Below are positions 1 to 5,220 of a stretch of 8,929 nucleotides of DNA, one piece after another. Numbering within the stretch: the stretch's first letter is position 1; every line of letters begins with the position of its first letter. The stretch is taken from assembly GCA_958448375.1 (NCBI GenBank), contig CAUDDU010000026.1, positions 1 to 8,929 of the forward strand, given 5' to 3'. Origin of the DNA: an uncultured Collinsella sp. Lineage in GTDB: Bacteria; Actinomycetota; Coriobacteriia; Coriobacteriales; Coriobacteriaceae. The translations under genes and the position numbers were made by a program. Under the pieces are notes generated by a model. That model did no database searches. It was given only the letters and a program-made list of their open reading frames with translations, and was not told the DNA's origin.

Positions 1-17
1 ATGATCTCTTCAGACAT
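1..17 (-). CDS. 5' end of a gene downstream of yidC, probably jag/khpB (partial)
   Basis: On the minus strand an ATG (plus positions 15-17) opens the frame M-S-E-E-I and runs off the window edge. A GGAG Shine-Dalgarno (plus 24-27) lies 6 nt upstream, so this is a credible start and not a random ATG. In many Gram-positive origins the gene after yidC encodes Jag/KhpB, a KH/R3H RNA-binding protein, so that is the expected identity. Only five full codons are visible, so the sequence itself does not identify the product. The gene would be read in the same direction as the rpmH-yidC operon. Confidence 0.5.
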
Positions 18-32
18 AACGTACTCCAAAAG

Positions 33-44
33 TTAGGTACCTAA
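33..44. repeat. 12-bp perfect palindrome TTAGGTACCTAA between yidC and the next gene
   Basis: TTAGGTACCTAA is its own reverse complement. It lies just upstream of the Shine-Dalgarno of the next leftward gene and about 17 bp past the yidC stop. It has no T-run, so it is not an intrinsic terminator. A dimeric regulator site or an RNA-level hairpin is possible; function is unknown. Confidence 0.4.
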
Positions 45-61
45 ATAAGATTGATATCCCG

Positions 62-832
62 TTACTTCTTCTTGTGCGGGCGCGGCTTCTTCTCTCGACG
101 AGTGACCTCAACCTGCAGCGGAGCGTTCTTAAGACGCTCCTCCTCATCGGCCTTCGCCTTGTCGATGACCTTCTGCGTCACAAAAATCTGCTGGATAACC
201 TGCCAAGCAGACGAGACGTCGTAGTACAGCAGAACACCAACGGGAAGGCTCCAGCCCATCCAAAGCATCATGACCGTCATGACAACGGCCATCATACGCA
301 TGCTCTGAGCCTGCTGGCCGGTCTGGTTGCGCGACATATAGAGCTGCGGAATCAGGGTCAGGACGGCGAACAGAATCAGGCAGACCAGCGCAGGCAGCGC
401 AACCATAAAGCCATCGGCAAAGGAAGCGCTCGGCGTGGTGGTCAGGTCGGGCAGGATGTTGAAGAACGAGAACGTGCCGTCGTTAAAGTACTGCGGCAGG
501 TTGCGCAGCAATGTAAACAGGGCGAACAGGATAGGCATCTGAATCAGCAGCGGCAGACAGCCAGCCATGGGGTTGAACTTGTTCTCGCTGTAGAACTTCT
601 GCATCTCCTCGGCCTGACGCTGGGGATCGTCGGCATAGCGCTCCTGGATCTCGAGCATCTTGGGCTGCAGCACCTGCATGCGAGCCGTCGACTTGGTCGA
701 CTTGAGCATGAGCGGCGTCAGCAGCAGACGGATGATGACCACCAGGATGATGATGGACAGGCCCCAGTCGACCGCAAAGGTCTGGATGAGCTTGAGCAGC
801 TCGAAAAGGATGTTAACGATCCAATCCCACAT
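62..832 (-). CDS. yidC: YidC/OxaI-family membrane protein insertase
   Basis: Membrane insertase that places proteins in the cytoplasmic membrane alone or with SecYEG. The 256-residue protein has the conserved five-helix core: residues 1-20 resemble the amphipathic EH1 helix, then TM1 about 24-42, a charged cytoplasmic hairpin about 43-88, TM2 about 91-111, TM3 about 143-165, and TM4 and TM5 about 180-220. Arg35 in VVIIRLLLTP sits where the family keeps its hydrophilic-groove arginine. The tail is strongly basic (RREKKPRPHKKK), as in homologues whose tail touches the ribosome. No signal peptide or lipobox Cys precedes TM1, unlike SpoIIIJ-type YidC. The start is supported by GGAGGA (plus 841-846) 8 nt upstream. 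It is the fourth gene of the rpmH-rnpA-yidD-yidC operon, 29 bp after yidD. Confidence 0.96.
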   Translation of the reverse strand: MWDWIVNILFELLKLIQTFAVDWGLSIIILVVIIRLLLTPLMLKSTKSTARMQVLQPKMLEIQERYADDPQRQAEEMQKFYSENKFNPMAGCLPLLIQMPILFALFTLLRNLPQYFNDGTFSFFNILPDLTTTPSASFADGFMVALPALVCLILFAVLTLIPQLYMSRNQTGQQAQSMRMMAVVMTVMMLWMGWSLPVGVLLYYDVSSAWQVIQQIFVTQKVIDKAKADEEERLKNAPLQVEVTRREKKPRPHKKK

Positions 833-861
833 GTAAGTTTTCCTCCGATAGCGAGTGCCCG

Positions 862-1086
862 CTAGGGCACAGGGTCATAACCGCCGACGTGCAGGGGATT
901 GCAGCGAGCGATGCGCCTCACGGCAAGCCAGCAGCCTCTCAAAACACCGTGCTTCTCAATCGCCTGGACGGCGTATTGCGAGCACGTTGGGTAATAAATG
1001 CAGGCGTCAGGCAATAAGGGCGAAATAACCTGTTGATATATGCGAATAGGAGCGATGGCAACACGTCGCAAAACGTGATTGCTCAT
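862..1086 (-). CDS. yidD: YidD, membrane protein insertion efficiency factor
   Basis: Small membrane-associated protein that assists YidC-dependent insertion. Its 74 residues match the family pattern: an amphipathic N-terminal helix (about 5-23, with YQQVISP), the Cys-containing [11 protein letters not shown] segment with the PTCS signature (about 29-39), [16 protein letters not shown], and the terminal HVGGYDPVP. The length is within the usual range. Its ATG overlaps the rnpA stop codon as ATGA (plus 1083-1086), which suggests translational coupling, and a strong GGGGAGGAG (plus 1089-1097) lies just upstream inside rnpA. The partner gene yidC follows directly. Confidence 0.97.
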   Translation of the reverse strand: MSNHVLRRVAIAPIRIYQQVISPLLPDACIYYPTCSQYAVQAIEKHGVLRGCWLAVRRIARCNPLHVGGYDPVP

Positions 1087-1421
1087 CGCTCCTCCCCGGC
1101 AACGCCGGCGCGCTTCATAAGCGAACGCAACGCCTTGTCCATCTCCTGCGGCGAGGAAACCCTCGTCTTGGGAGTTGCAAACAAGATGATGTCATAACCC
1201 GCAACGGGAAATCCGCAGCTGCGGGCGGCCTCGCGCATCACACGCTTAGATCGGTTGCGCACGACGGCACAACCGAGTCGCTTAGCACCAACGAAGGCGA
1301 CCCTTCCGGAGTCGCCTTCGCCAACCGATTCACATATGGTCATTCGAATCAGAGGGTGATTGAAACGACGCCCCTGACTGAACACATGCTCGAAATCTTG
1401 CCGAGACTTAATAGTCTTCAT
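1083..1421 (-). CDS. rnpA: Ribonuclease P protein component
   Basis: Protein cofactor of RNase P, which with the RNase P RNA (not in this window) removes the 5' leader of precursor tRNAs. The 112 residues include the family signature around residues 47-66 ([20 protein letters not shown]), whose RNR motif at 55-57 lies in the RNA-binding helix. The length is typical. The start lies 20 bp after the rpmH stop. No clear Shine-Dalgarno is seen before it, so translation may depend on re-initiation from rpmH. Its stop overlaps the yidD start by 4 bp. The order rpmH-rnpA-yidD-yidC is the standard origin-proximal operon. Confidence 0.97.
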   Translation of the reverse strand: MKTIKSRQDFEHVFSQGRRFNHPLIRMTICESVGEGDSGRVAFVGAKRLGCAVVRNRSKRVMREAARSCGFPVAGYDIILFATPKTRVSSPQEMDKALRSLMKRAGVAGEER

Positions 1422-1441
1422 GCGAGATGTGTGTATCGCTG

Positions 1442-1576
1442 CTAGACAGTGAGACGCTTGCGGCCCTTGGCACGACGACGGGCGAGCACGGCACGACCAC
1501 CCTTAGTGGCCATACGGGCACGGAAGCCATGGGTCTTGGCACGCTTACGCTTATTAGGCTGATACGTACGCTTCAT
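1442..1576 (-). CDS. rpmH: Large ribosomal subunit protein bL34
   Basis: Small basic 50S protein. The 44-residue product starts [18 protein letters not shown] and ends GRKRLTV, an almost canonical bL34 of normal length. A longer frame with the same stop can be read back to 1636, but the start at 1576 is right: conservation begins there and AGGAGGAA (plus 1583-1590) lies about 6 nt upstream. It is the first gene of the leftward operon, with a promoter at 1649-1678 and a leader of about 65 nt that can form a short hairpin. Confidence 0.98.
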   Translation of the reverse strand: MKRTYQPNKRKRAKTHGFRARMATKGGRAVLARRRAKGRKRLTV

Positions 1577-1604
1577 CTTAAGTTCCTCCTGCTGCATTTC
1601 GAGT

Positions 1605-1622
1605 GTCCGCGGGGACGCGGAC
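1605..1622 (-). other. Short hairpin in the rpmH leader
   Basis: GTCCGC (1605-1610) and GCGGAC (1617-1622) can pair as a 6-bp GC-rich stem over a 6-nt loop. It lies between the predicted rpmH transcription start and its Shine-Dalgarno. No T-run follows. It may only stabilise the leader; a regulatory role is speculation. Confidence 0.25.
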
Positions 1623-1648
1623 GCAGATATAGACACGTGAGCTTGAAG

Positions 1649-1678
1649 ATTGTAGGGAAATCAATGTTCAAATGTCAA
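1649..1678 (-). promoter_or_regulatory. Sigma-70-type promoter for the rpmH-rnpA-yidD-yidC operon
   Basis: Read on the minus strand: a perfect -35 TTGACA (plus 1673-1678), an 18-nt spacer, and -10 TACAAT (plus 1649-1654, 5/6 of consensus). Transcription would start near 1642, about 65 nt before the rpmH start codon. It is the best promoter match in the gap and lies to the left of the DnaA-box cluster. Confidence 0.7.
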
Positions 1679-1775
1679 GAAATCAAAGGTAAAAGGTTGC
1701 GCAGTTCACACGGTTCCCCCATAAGCCGAGCTCGATTTTGCGTTGTATGGCAACTTTTCACGATATTTCATCGAG

Positions 1776-1784
1776 TTTTCAACA
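1776..1784 (+). promoter_or_regulatory. Variant DnaA box TTTTCAACA
   Basis: TTTTCAACA differs from the E. coli consensus TTATCCACA at positions 3 and 6. It is the core of a 14-mer (1774-1787) repeated exactly at 1827-1840 and, inverted, at 5027-5040. Confidence 0.55.
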
Positions 1785-1828
1785 GGTCATGTTGGCAATG
1801 TTGAGAACTTTTCGTCCGTTTTCCAAAG

Positions 1829-1837
1829 TTTTCAACA
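1829..1837 (+). promoter_or_regulatory. Variant DnaA box TTTTCAACA
   Basis: Second exact copy in the same orientation, 53 bp after the first. It is followed by an inverted TTTTCAAAA (minus, 1840-1848) and by GTTGTCGAAA. GAAAA-N-TTGTCGAAA is shared with 5035-5048 beside the inverted copy in the dnaA-dnaN gap. Confidence 0.55.
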
Positions 1838-1921
1838 GGTTTTGAAAAGTTGTCGAAAGATGAGAAACATTGCACAGTGAGCTACTATTTGTTCGAAACC
1901 TTTTGAAAGATTGCGAGCGGC

Positions 1922-3274
1922 ATGTCTGACGACTTTTACACCATGGTCGATTCCGGAGACCCGGCACCCGACAACGAGCACATCACCGGCGTGCGCGAAG
2001 AGCGTGAGGAAGGCGAGCAGACGACCACGCAGGCGCCAAAAGCCATGTACGCCGCGCGCATCGCCGTCTATGACGACATGCTGTCGACACCGCGTGTGAT
2101 CGTCATTGATCCGCAAGATGTCCGCACGTATTTGGAAGAGACGACCAACACCGTCTACCAGTGCATGAAAGAACAAGGTGGCCATATCTCGCTCATGGTC
2201 ATCCGCGAGATTGTCGAAAACTTTATCCACGCGCACTTTGCCGAGCCCATCATCTCGATTCTGGACGGCGGAGACACCATCCGCTTTGCTGATCAAGGAC
2301 CAGGCATCGACGACAAGGAGCGCGCTTTCGACTTTGGCGTTACCAGCGCAAACAGCAAGATGAAGCGCTATATCCGTGGAACCGGAGCGGGGTTTCCCAT
2401 GGTGCAGGAGTATTTGGAAAACGCCGGCGGTGCCGTATCCATCGAGGACAACATGGGCAACGGCACCGTGGTTACGGTAAGCCTGAACCCTAAACGCGTG
2501 CAGGAAATCGAGCGTGCCGGCGGACGCGGCGCTGCCGTGCGGCCCGAGACGGAGCAGCCCACATATCCCCTGCCGGGAGCTTTTGCGCAGCAGCCCATGG
2601 CAACGCAGCAGATGCAGCCCCCCGTGGAACAGATGCAGCAGCCCGGAATGCTACCTACACAAGAACCCCGGGCGGCATCGATGTCGATGCCGCCAAACAC
2701 GCCAGAGGCCATGCCGCTGGCGGATCAGGATGCAGCAGCAATGCAGCAGGCGACGGGGGCACCGGGTGGCCAGCAAATGGGCTATCAGCCGTACCAACAG
2801 GGATATCCATATCAGCAGATGCAGCCACTGGGGTATGGCCAGCAGTTCCCGCAGCAGTACCAGCAGAGATATCAGCAGCCGTACCAGCAGATGCCGCAGC
2901 AGCAGTACAACCCCTGGGCCCAGCAGATGCCTCCGCAGCCTTACCAACAGTGGCCTCAAAGTTTTCAACAGCAAATGCCGCCGATGCAGAGTTCTCAACA
3001 ACCAGCAGCTCAAATGATGTATCCTAATGCAGCAAATCAGTATGCACAGCCACAACCGGACGTGTTCGTAAGCGATCGCGGCAACGCCGCGCTGGGCTAT
3101 CTGGCGCAAAATCAAGCGTGCGGTGCAACCGATCTTGCGAGGGCGTTTGGAAACTCGGCCCCCACTTGGTCACGCACGCTCAATGACTTGGCGCAGGCCG
3201 GCTTGGTCATCAAGCATGGCCAGAAATACCATCTGACCGAACTCGGCGCCGCTCGCGTGCGAGCTCAGAGCTAA
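1922..3274 (+). CDS. GHKL ATPase with Q-rich linker and C-terminal winged-helix-like domain; unrecognised gene before dnaA
   Basis: I do not recognise a named gene. Residues about 85-190 form a GHKL ATP-binding domain of histidine-kinase/SpoIIAB type: N-box E96-IVE-N100, G1 box D124QGPG128, G2 box G153TGAG157 and a closing GNGTVVTVSLN (179-189). There is no H-box or DHp domain, so it is not a standard sensor kinase, and no membrane segment is seen, so it should be cytoplasmic. Residues about 222-375 are Q/P/Y/M-rich low complexity. Residues about 384-448 look like a winged helix-turn-helix (GATDLARAFG, then TWSRTLNDLAQAGLV, then a wing), so DNA binding is inferred. An in-frame TGA at 1904-1906 makes the ATG at 1922 the first start; its Shine-Dalgarno is poor. 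dnaA begins 15 bp after the stop, so co-transcription is likely. A role in initiation or origin handling is inference from position. Alternatives are an anti-sigma-like kinase or a transcription regulator. Confidence 0.85.
   Translation: MSDDFYTMVDSGDPAPDNEHITGVREEREEGEQTTTQAPKAMYAARIAVYDDMLSTPRVIVIDPQDVRTYLEETTNTVYQCMKEQGGHISLMVIREIVENFIHAHFAEPIISILDGGDTIRFADQGPGIDDKERAFDFGVTSANSKMKRYIRGTGAGFPMVQEYLENAGGAVSIEDNMGNGTVVTVSLNPKRVQEIERAGGRGAAVRPETEQPTYPLPGAFAQQPMATQQMQPPVEQMQQPGMLPTQEPRAASMSMPPNTPEAMPLADQDAAAMQQATGAPGGQQMGYQPYQQGYPYQQMQPLGYGQQFPQQYQQRYQQPYQQMPQQQYNPWAQQMPPQPYQQWPQSFQQQMPPMQSSQQPAAQMMYPNAANQYAQPQPDVFVSDRGNAALGYLAQNQACGATDLARAFGNSAPTWSRTLNDLAQAGLVIKHGQKYHLTELGAARVRAQS
2774..3001 (+). 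repeat. CAG-rich degenerate repeat encoding a YQQ/PQQ low-complexity tract
   Basis: Residues about 285-360 of the GHKL protein consist mostly of YQQ, PQQ, QQM and QPY units, encoded by degenerate repeats such as taccagcag and tatcagcag. The unit is not strictly periodic. Such CAG-rich DNA can change length by slippage. The protein segment resembles prion-like disordered linkers; this is a resemblance only. Confidence 0.75.
2960..3000 (+). promoter_or_regulatory. Two DnaA-box-like words inside the GHKL gene
   Basis: AGTTTTCAACAG (2960-2971) shares 12 bases with the intergenic 14-mer, and AGTTCTCAACA (2990-3000) is identical to the minus-strand word at 1799-1809. The two are exactly 30 bp apart in the same orientation, about three helical turns. 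They lie in a patch with A/T-ending codons unlike the rest of the gene. Confidence 0.4.
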
Positions 3275-3289
3275 AGAACGGGAGAGACA

Positions 3290-5014
3290 GTGGACGAGGA
3301 AGCAAGCATCATCCTGGGGGATGCCATCGCCTTTTGCCAGCGCGACGGCCAAGATGCACGCCTCATCAACATGCTGGGGCAATCGCGGGCCATAAGCCTG
3401 ACCGAAGATACGCTCACGATCGAGGCCCCCTCGCGCTTTGCCATCGCGCAGCTCAAAAAGCATCAGCCGACTATTGAGGCCTATCTGGAAGAAATCGCCT
3501 TTGCACCGATTGCGCTCGACATCGTGGCACCGCAAGGCGCCGCAGCGGAATCCGCTGCCACGACGGCGCCCGCCACGGCTCCCGCCGCTTCCCCGGCGGT
3601 GCCGGCCTCCGCAGGCGACGTACCGACGATCGAGCACCAGCACAGCGATGTTTCCCGTGAAACCATGGCACCGTTGCCGACCGCGGCGTCGCCGTCAACG
3701 AACGTACCCGTCACGCACATGCCCATCGCTCACGACGCAGCGGCGGGCGCGGATTCGGGCATTGCAATCAAAAACACGCTCTCGGCCGATGATTTTCGTC
3801 GCATGATGAACCAGATGAAGGGCGGAGCGCCGACTAAACCCACGCAAGCTGCGACCCCCACTTCACCCATGTCAGCACTGACCGTGCCGGCCGAGCAGAA
3901 TACGGATGGAGCCCCGCTCGCCGCGAACTCAAAATTTACCTTTGAGAACTTTGTCTACGGCCCCGAGAACAGCCATGCCTATCGCTCGGCACTCAAGTTT
4001 GCCGCCCTCGCTGACGAGCGCGGCACGTGCACATCACTGTTCATCTACGGCAAATCGGGCCTGGGCAAGACGCACCTGCTTCTTGCCATCAAAAACGAGC
4101 TCGCCGAGAAGTCGCCCGAGATCAAGGTCAAGTATGCCAACTCCCAGGCATATCTGGACGACCTGATGACCGAGTTCGACCGACAAAAGAAGAGCAACGC
4201 TCCCATCATGCAGGCGTACCACGGCGTGGACGTGCTCATCATCGATGACATCCAAAACATCATCGGCAAGCGCGCGAGCGTGGACTACTTTTTCCAGCTC
4301 ATGGACGAGTTCATCCGCAACAACAAGAAGGTCGTCATCGCGGCAGACCGCGCCCCCAAGGACCTGAGCATGGACGAGCGTCTGACCAGCCGCTTCAACG
4401 CCGGCATGCTCTGCCTGGTCGCAGAGCCCAGCTACGAGATGAAATACAAGATCTTGCAGCGCTATTACGAGAACACCATCGTCGCCGCTCCCGAGGCAGG
4501 CGACGACTCGCTGCTGGCGGCCTATGGGGGCGACGGCGGGCACCTGACCGACGAGCACTTTAAACACATGGCCGAGGTCTCGGGCACCAACATCCGCGAA
4601 CTCGAGAGCTTTTGCGAGCGCTGCGCCGGCGAGGCGGGCGACCGCGAGCGCGAGGGCGGGGAACTCACCTTTGACGATATCGACGCCATCGCCAGCCAGT
4701 ACTTCGACACATCGGCCAAAAAGATCAACGTCCAGACGGTTCAGTCCGTCATCGAAGAGCAGTACGGCGTGACGCACGAGGAGCTCATCGGCCCGCGTCG
4801 CAACGCCAATATCGCCAAAGCACGCCATATCGCCATCTACCTGGCCATCGAGATGTGCGAGATGACGACCACGGCGGTGGGCACCGAATTTGGCAACCGC
4901 AACCACTCGACCGTCAGCACGAGCTACAAAAAGGTCCAGAAGATGATCCAGGAAGACCGCACCGTCACCGAAGACCTCAAGTCGTTGCGCGATAAAATTA
5001 CACTGCGCTCGTAG
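3290..5014 (+). CDS. dnaA: Chromosomal replication initiator protein DnaA
   Basis: AAA+ initiator that binds DnaA boxes, oligomerises with ATP and unwinds oriC. In the 574-residue protein, domain I is about 1-80 and lacks the usual tryptophans. Domain II is a long Ala/Pro/Thr-rich linker (about 81-212) containing a possible helix SADDFRRMMNQMKGG (165-179). Domain III has Walker A G254KSGLGKT261, Walker B VLIIDD (315-320), ADRAP near sensor I (352-356), SRF with the likely arginine finger R368, and sensor II NIRELE (434-439). The lid has extra residues near 397-420. Domain IV is about 480-574. Its signature reads GNRNHSTV (535-542) where most DnaA proteins have GGRDHTTV, and TTTAVG (526-531) replaces SLPEIG. 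The start is GTG with GGAGAG at 3281-3286. E. coli DnaA has 467 residues, so this is long, mainly in domain II. It probably shares a transcript with the upstream GHKL gene. Confidence 0.97.
   Translation: MDEEASIILGDAIAFCQRDGQDARLINMLGQSRAISLTEDTLTIEAPSRFAIAQLKKHQPTIEAYLEEIAFAPIALDIVAPQGAAAESAATTAPATAPAASPAVPASAGDVPTIEHQHSDVSRETMAPLPTAASPSTNVPVTHMPIAHDAAAGADSGIAIKNTLSADDFRRMMNQMKGGAPTKPTQAATPTSPMSALTVPAEQNTDGAPLAANSKFTFENFVYGPENSHAYRSALKFAALADERGTCTSLFIYGKSGLGKTHLLLAIKNELAEKSPEIKVKYANSQAYLDDLMTEFDRQKKSNAPIMQAYHGVDVLIIDDIQNIIGKRASVDYFFQLMDEFIRNNKKVVIAADRAPKDLSMDERLTSRFNAGMLCLVAEPSYEMKYKILQRYYENTIVAAPEAGDDSLLAAYGGDGGHLTDEHFKHMAEVSGTNIRELESFCERCAGEAGDREREGGELTFDDIDAIASQYFDTSAKKINVQTVQSVIEEQYGVTHEELIGPRRNANIAKARHIAIYLAIEMCEMTTTAVGTEFGNRNHSTVSTSYKKVQKMIQEDRTVTEDLKSLRDKITLRS
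3649..3664. promoter_or_regulatory. parS-like ParB binding site within dnaA domain II
   Basis: TGTTTCCCGTGAAACC matches the bacterial parS consensus TGTTTCACGTGAAACA at 14 of 16 positions, and the central palindrome GTTTC-N-CGTGAAAC is kept. It encodes V-S-R-E-T in the dnaA frame, in the disordered linker where sequence is free to vary. ParB sites cluster near origins in most bacteria, which fits. The A-to-C change at position 7 is in the central part and could weaken binding. Confidence 0.55.
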
Positions 5015-5029
5015 GGAAATAGAGACACC

Positions 5030-5038
5030 TGTTGAAAA
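5030..5038 (-). promoter_or_regulatory. Variant DnaA box TTTTCAACA (minus strand)
   Basis: Core of the inverted third copy of AGTTTTCAACAGGT (5027-5040), 15 bp after the dnaA stop. It overlaps the left arm of the AGACACCT/AGGTGTCT inverted repeat by one base. Confidence 0.55.
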
Positions 5039-5111
5039 CTTGTCGAAACCACGGGCATAAGGTGTCTAAAACCCAACCCGCGGTGATGAAAAGTTTTGCG
5101 CAGGTTTTGAA

Positions 5112-5120
5112 CGTGGAAAA
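5112..5120 (-). promoter_or_regulatory. DnaA box TTTTCCACG (minus strand)
   Basis: TTTTCCACG is 8/9 identical to TTTTCCACA and is the most conventional box seen in the window. It sits within the GGTTTT/AAAACC inverted repeat (5103-5122). Confidence 0.5.
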
Positions 5121-5184
5121 CCACCCCTGTTGCACACAGGTTGCTGTCGATTCTCTTTCTGGGTCTGACCTGCGTCTTTGGGAG

Positions 5185-5220
5185 TAATCAACAGTTTCGT
5201 CAGTGCTATTACTATTATTA
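5185..5220 (+). promoter_or_regulatory. Candidate unwinding element: weak DnaA box plus five DnaA-trio-like triplets
   Basis: TAATCAACA (5185-5193) is a 7/9 match to TTATCCACA. After a 12-nt spacer comes CTA-TTA-CTA-TTA-TTA (5206-5220). The complementary strand reads 3'-GAT-AAT-GAT-AAT-AAT-5', five consecutive matches to the DnaA-trio consensus 3'-[G/A]A[T/A]-5' described for B. subtilis and other bacteria. AT-rich DNA with a small palindrome follows up to the dnaN Shine-Dalgarno. Confidence 0.6.

Larger units (their letters stand above)
1751..1858. promoter_or_regulatory. Left part of putative oriC: DnaA-box-like cluster in the rpmH-ATPase gap
   Basis: This part of the 1637-1921 gap holds two exact copies of AGTTTTCAACAGGT (1774-1787 and 1827-1840, plus strand) and related words: AGTTCTCAACA (minus, 1799-1809), TTTTCCAAA (1820-1828) and TTTTCAAAA (minus, 1840-1848). 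The 10-mer CAACTTTTCA (1751-1760) recurs inverted at 1843-1852. Genes diverge from this gap, as at many Gram-positive origins. Box density suggests DnaA binding for initiation, for autoregulation, or both. The rest of the gap shows the rpmH promoter and only a weak TACTAT (1883-1888) as a possible -10 for the rightward gene. Confidence 0.65.

Noticed and set aside
74..865. Plus-strand open frame opposite yidC (263 codons)
   Set aside because: Antisense to yidC; rich in Arg/Gln/His with no membrane or known motif.
1031..1043. Minus-strand ATATCAACAGGT-like word in yidD as a further DnaA box
   Set aside because: It lies in conserved coding sequence (the YQQV codons of YidD) and the match is explained by the protein; not counted in the cluster.
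1577..1636. Possible 20-codon N-terminal extension of rpmH
   Set aside because: It would include the Shine-Dalgarno of the true start, and bL34 begins MKRTYQP.
1842..1888. Promoter for the GHKL-dnaA genes
   Set aside because: TACTAT at 1883-1888 is a possible -10, but no -35 of useful quality lies 16-18 nt upstream, so no promoter is called.
2774..3001. CRISPR-like or tandem repeat array
   Set aside because: Units are codon-level degenerate repeats within an open frame, with no constant spacer-repeat structure.
4034..4906. Open frame on the minus strand opposite dnaA (290 codons)
   Set aside because: It lies inside conserved AAA+ and DNA-binding coding sequence, with shadow-frame composition and no recognisable domain.
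5023..5067. Intrinsic terminator after dnaA
   Set aside because: The 8-bp stem has a 29-nt loop and no T-run.
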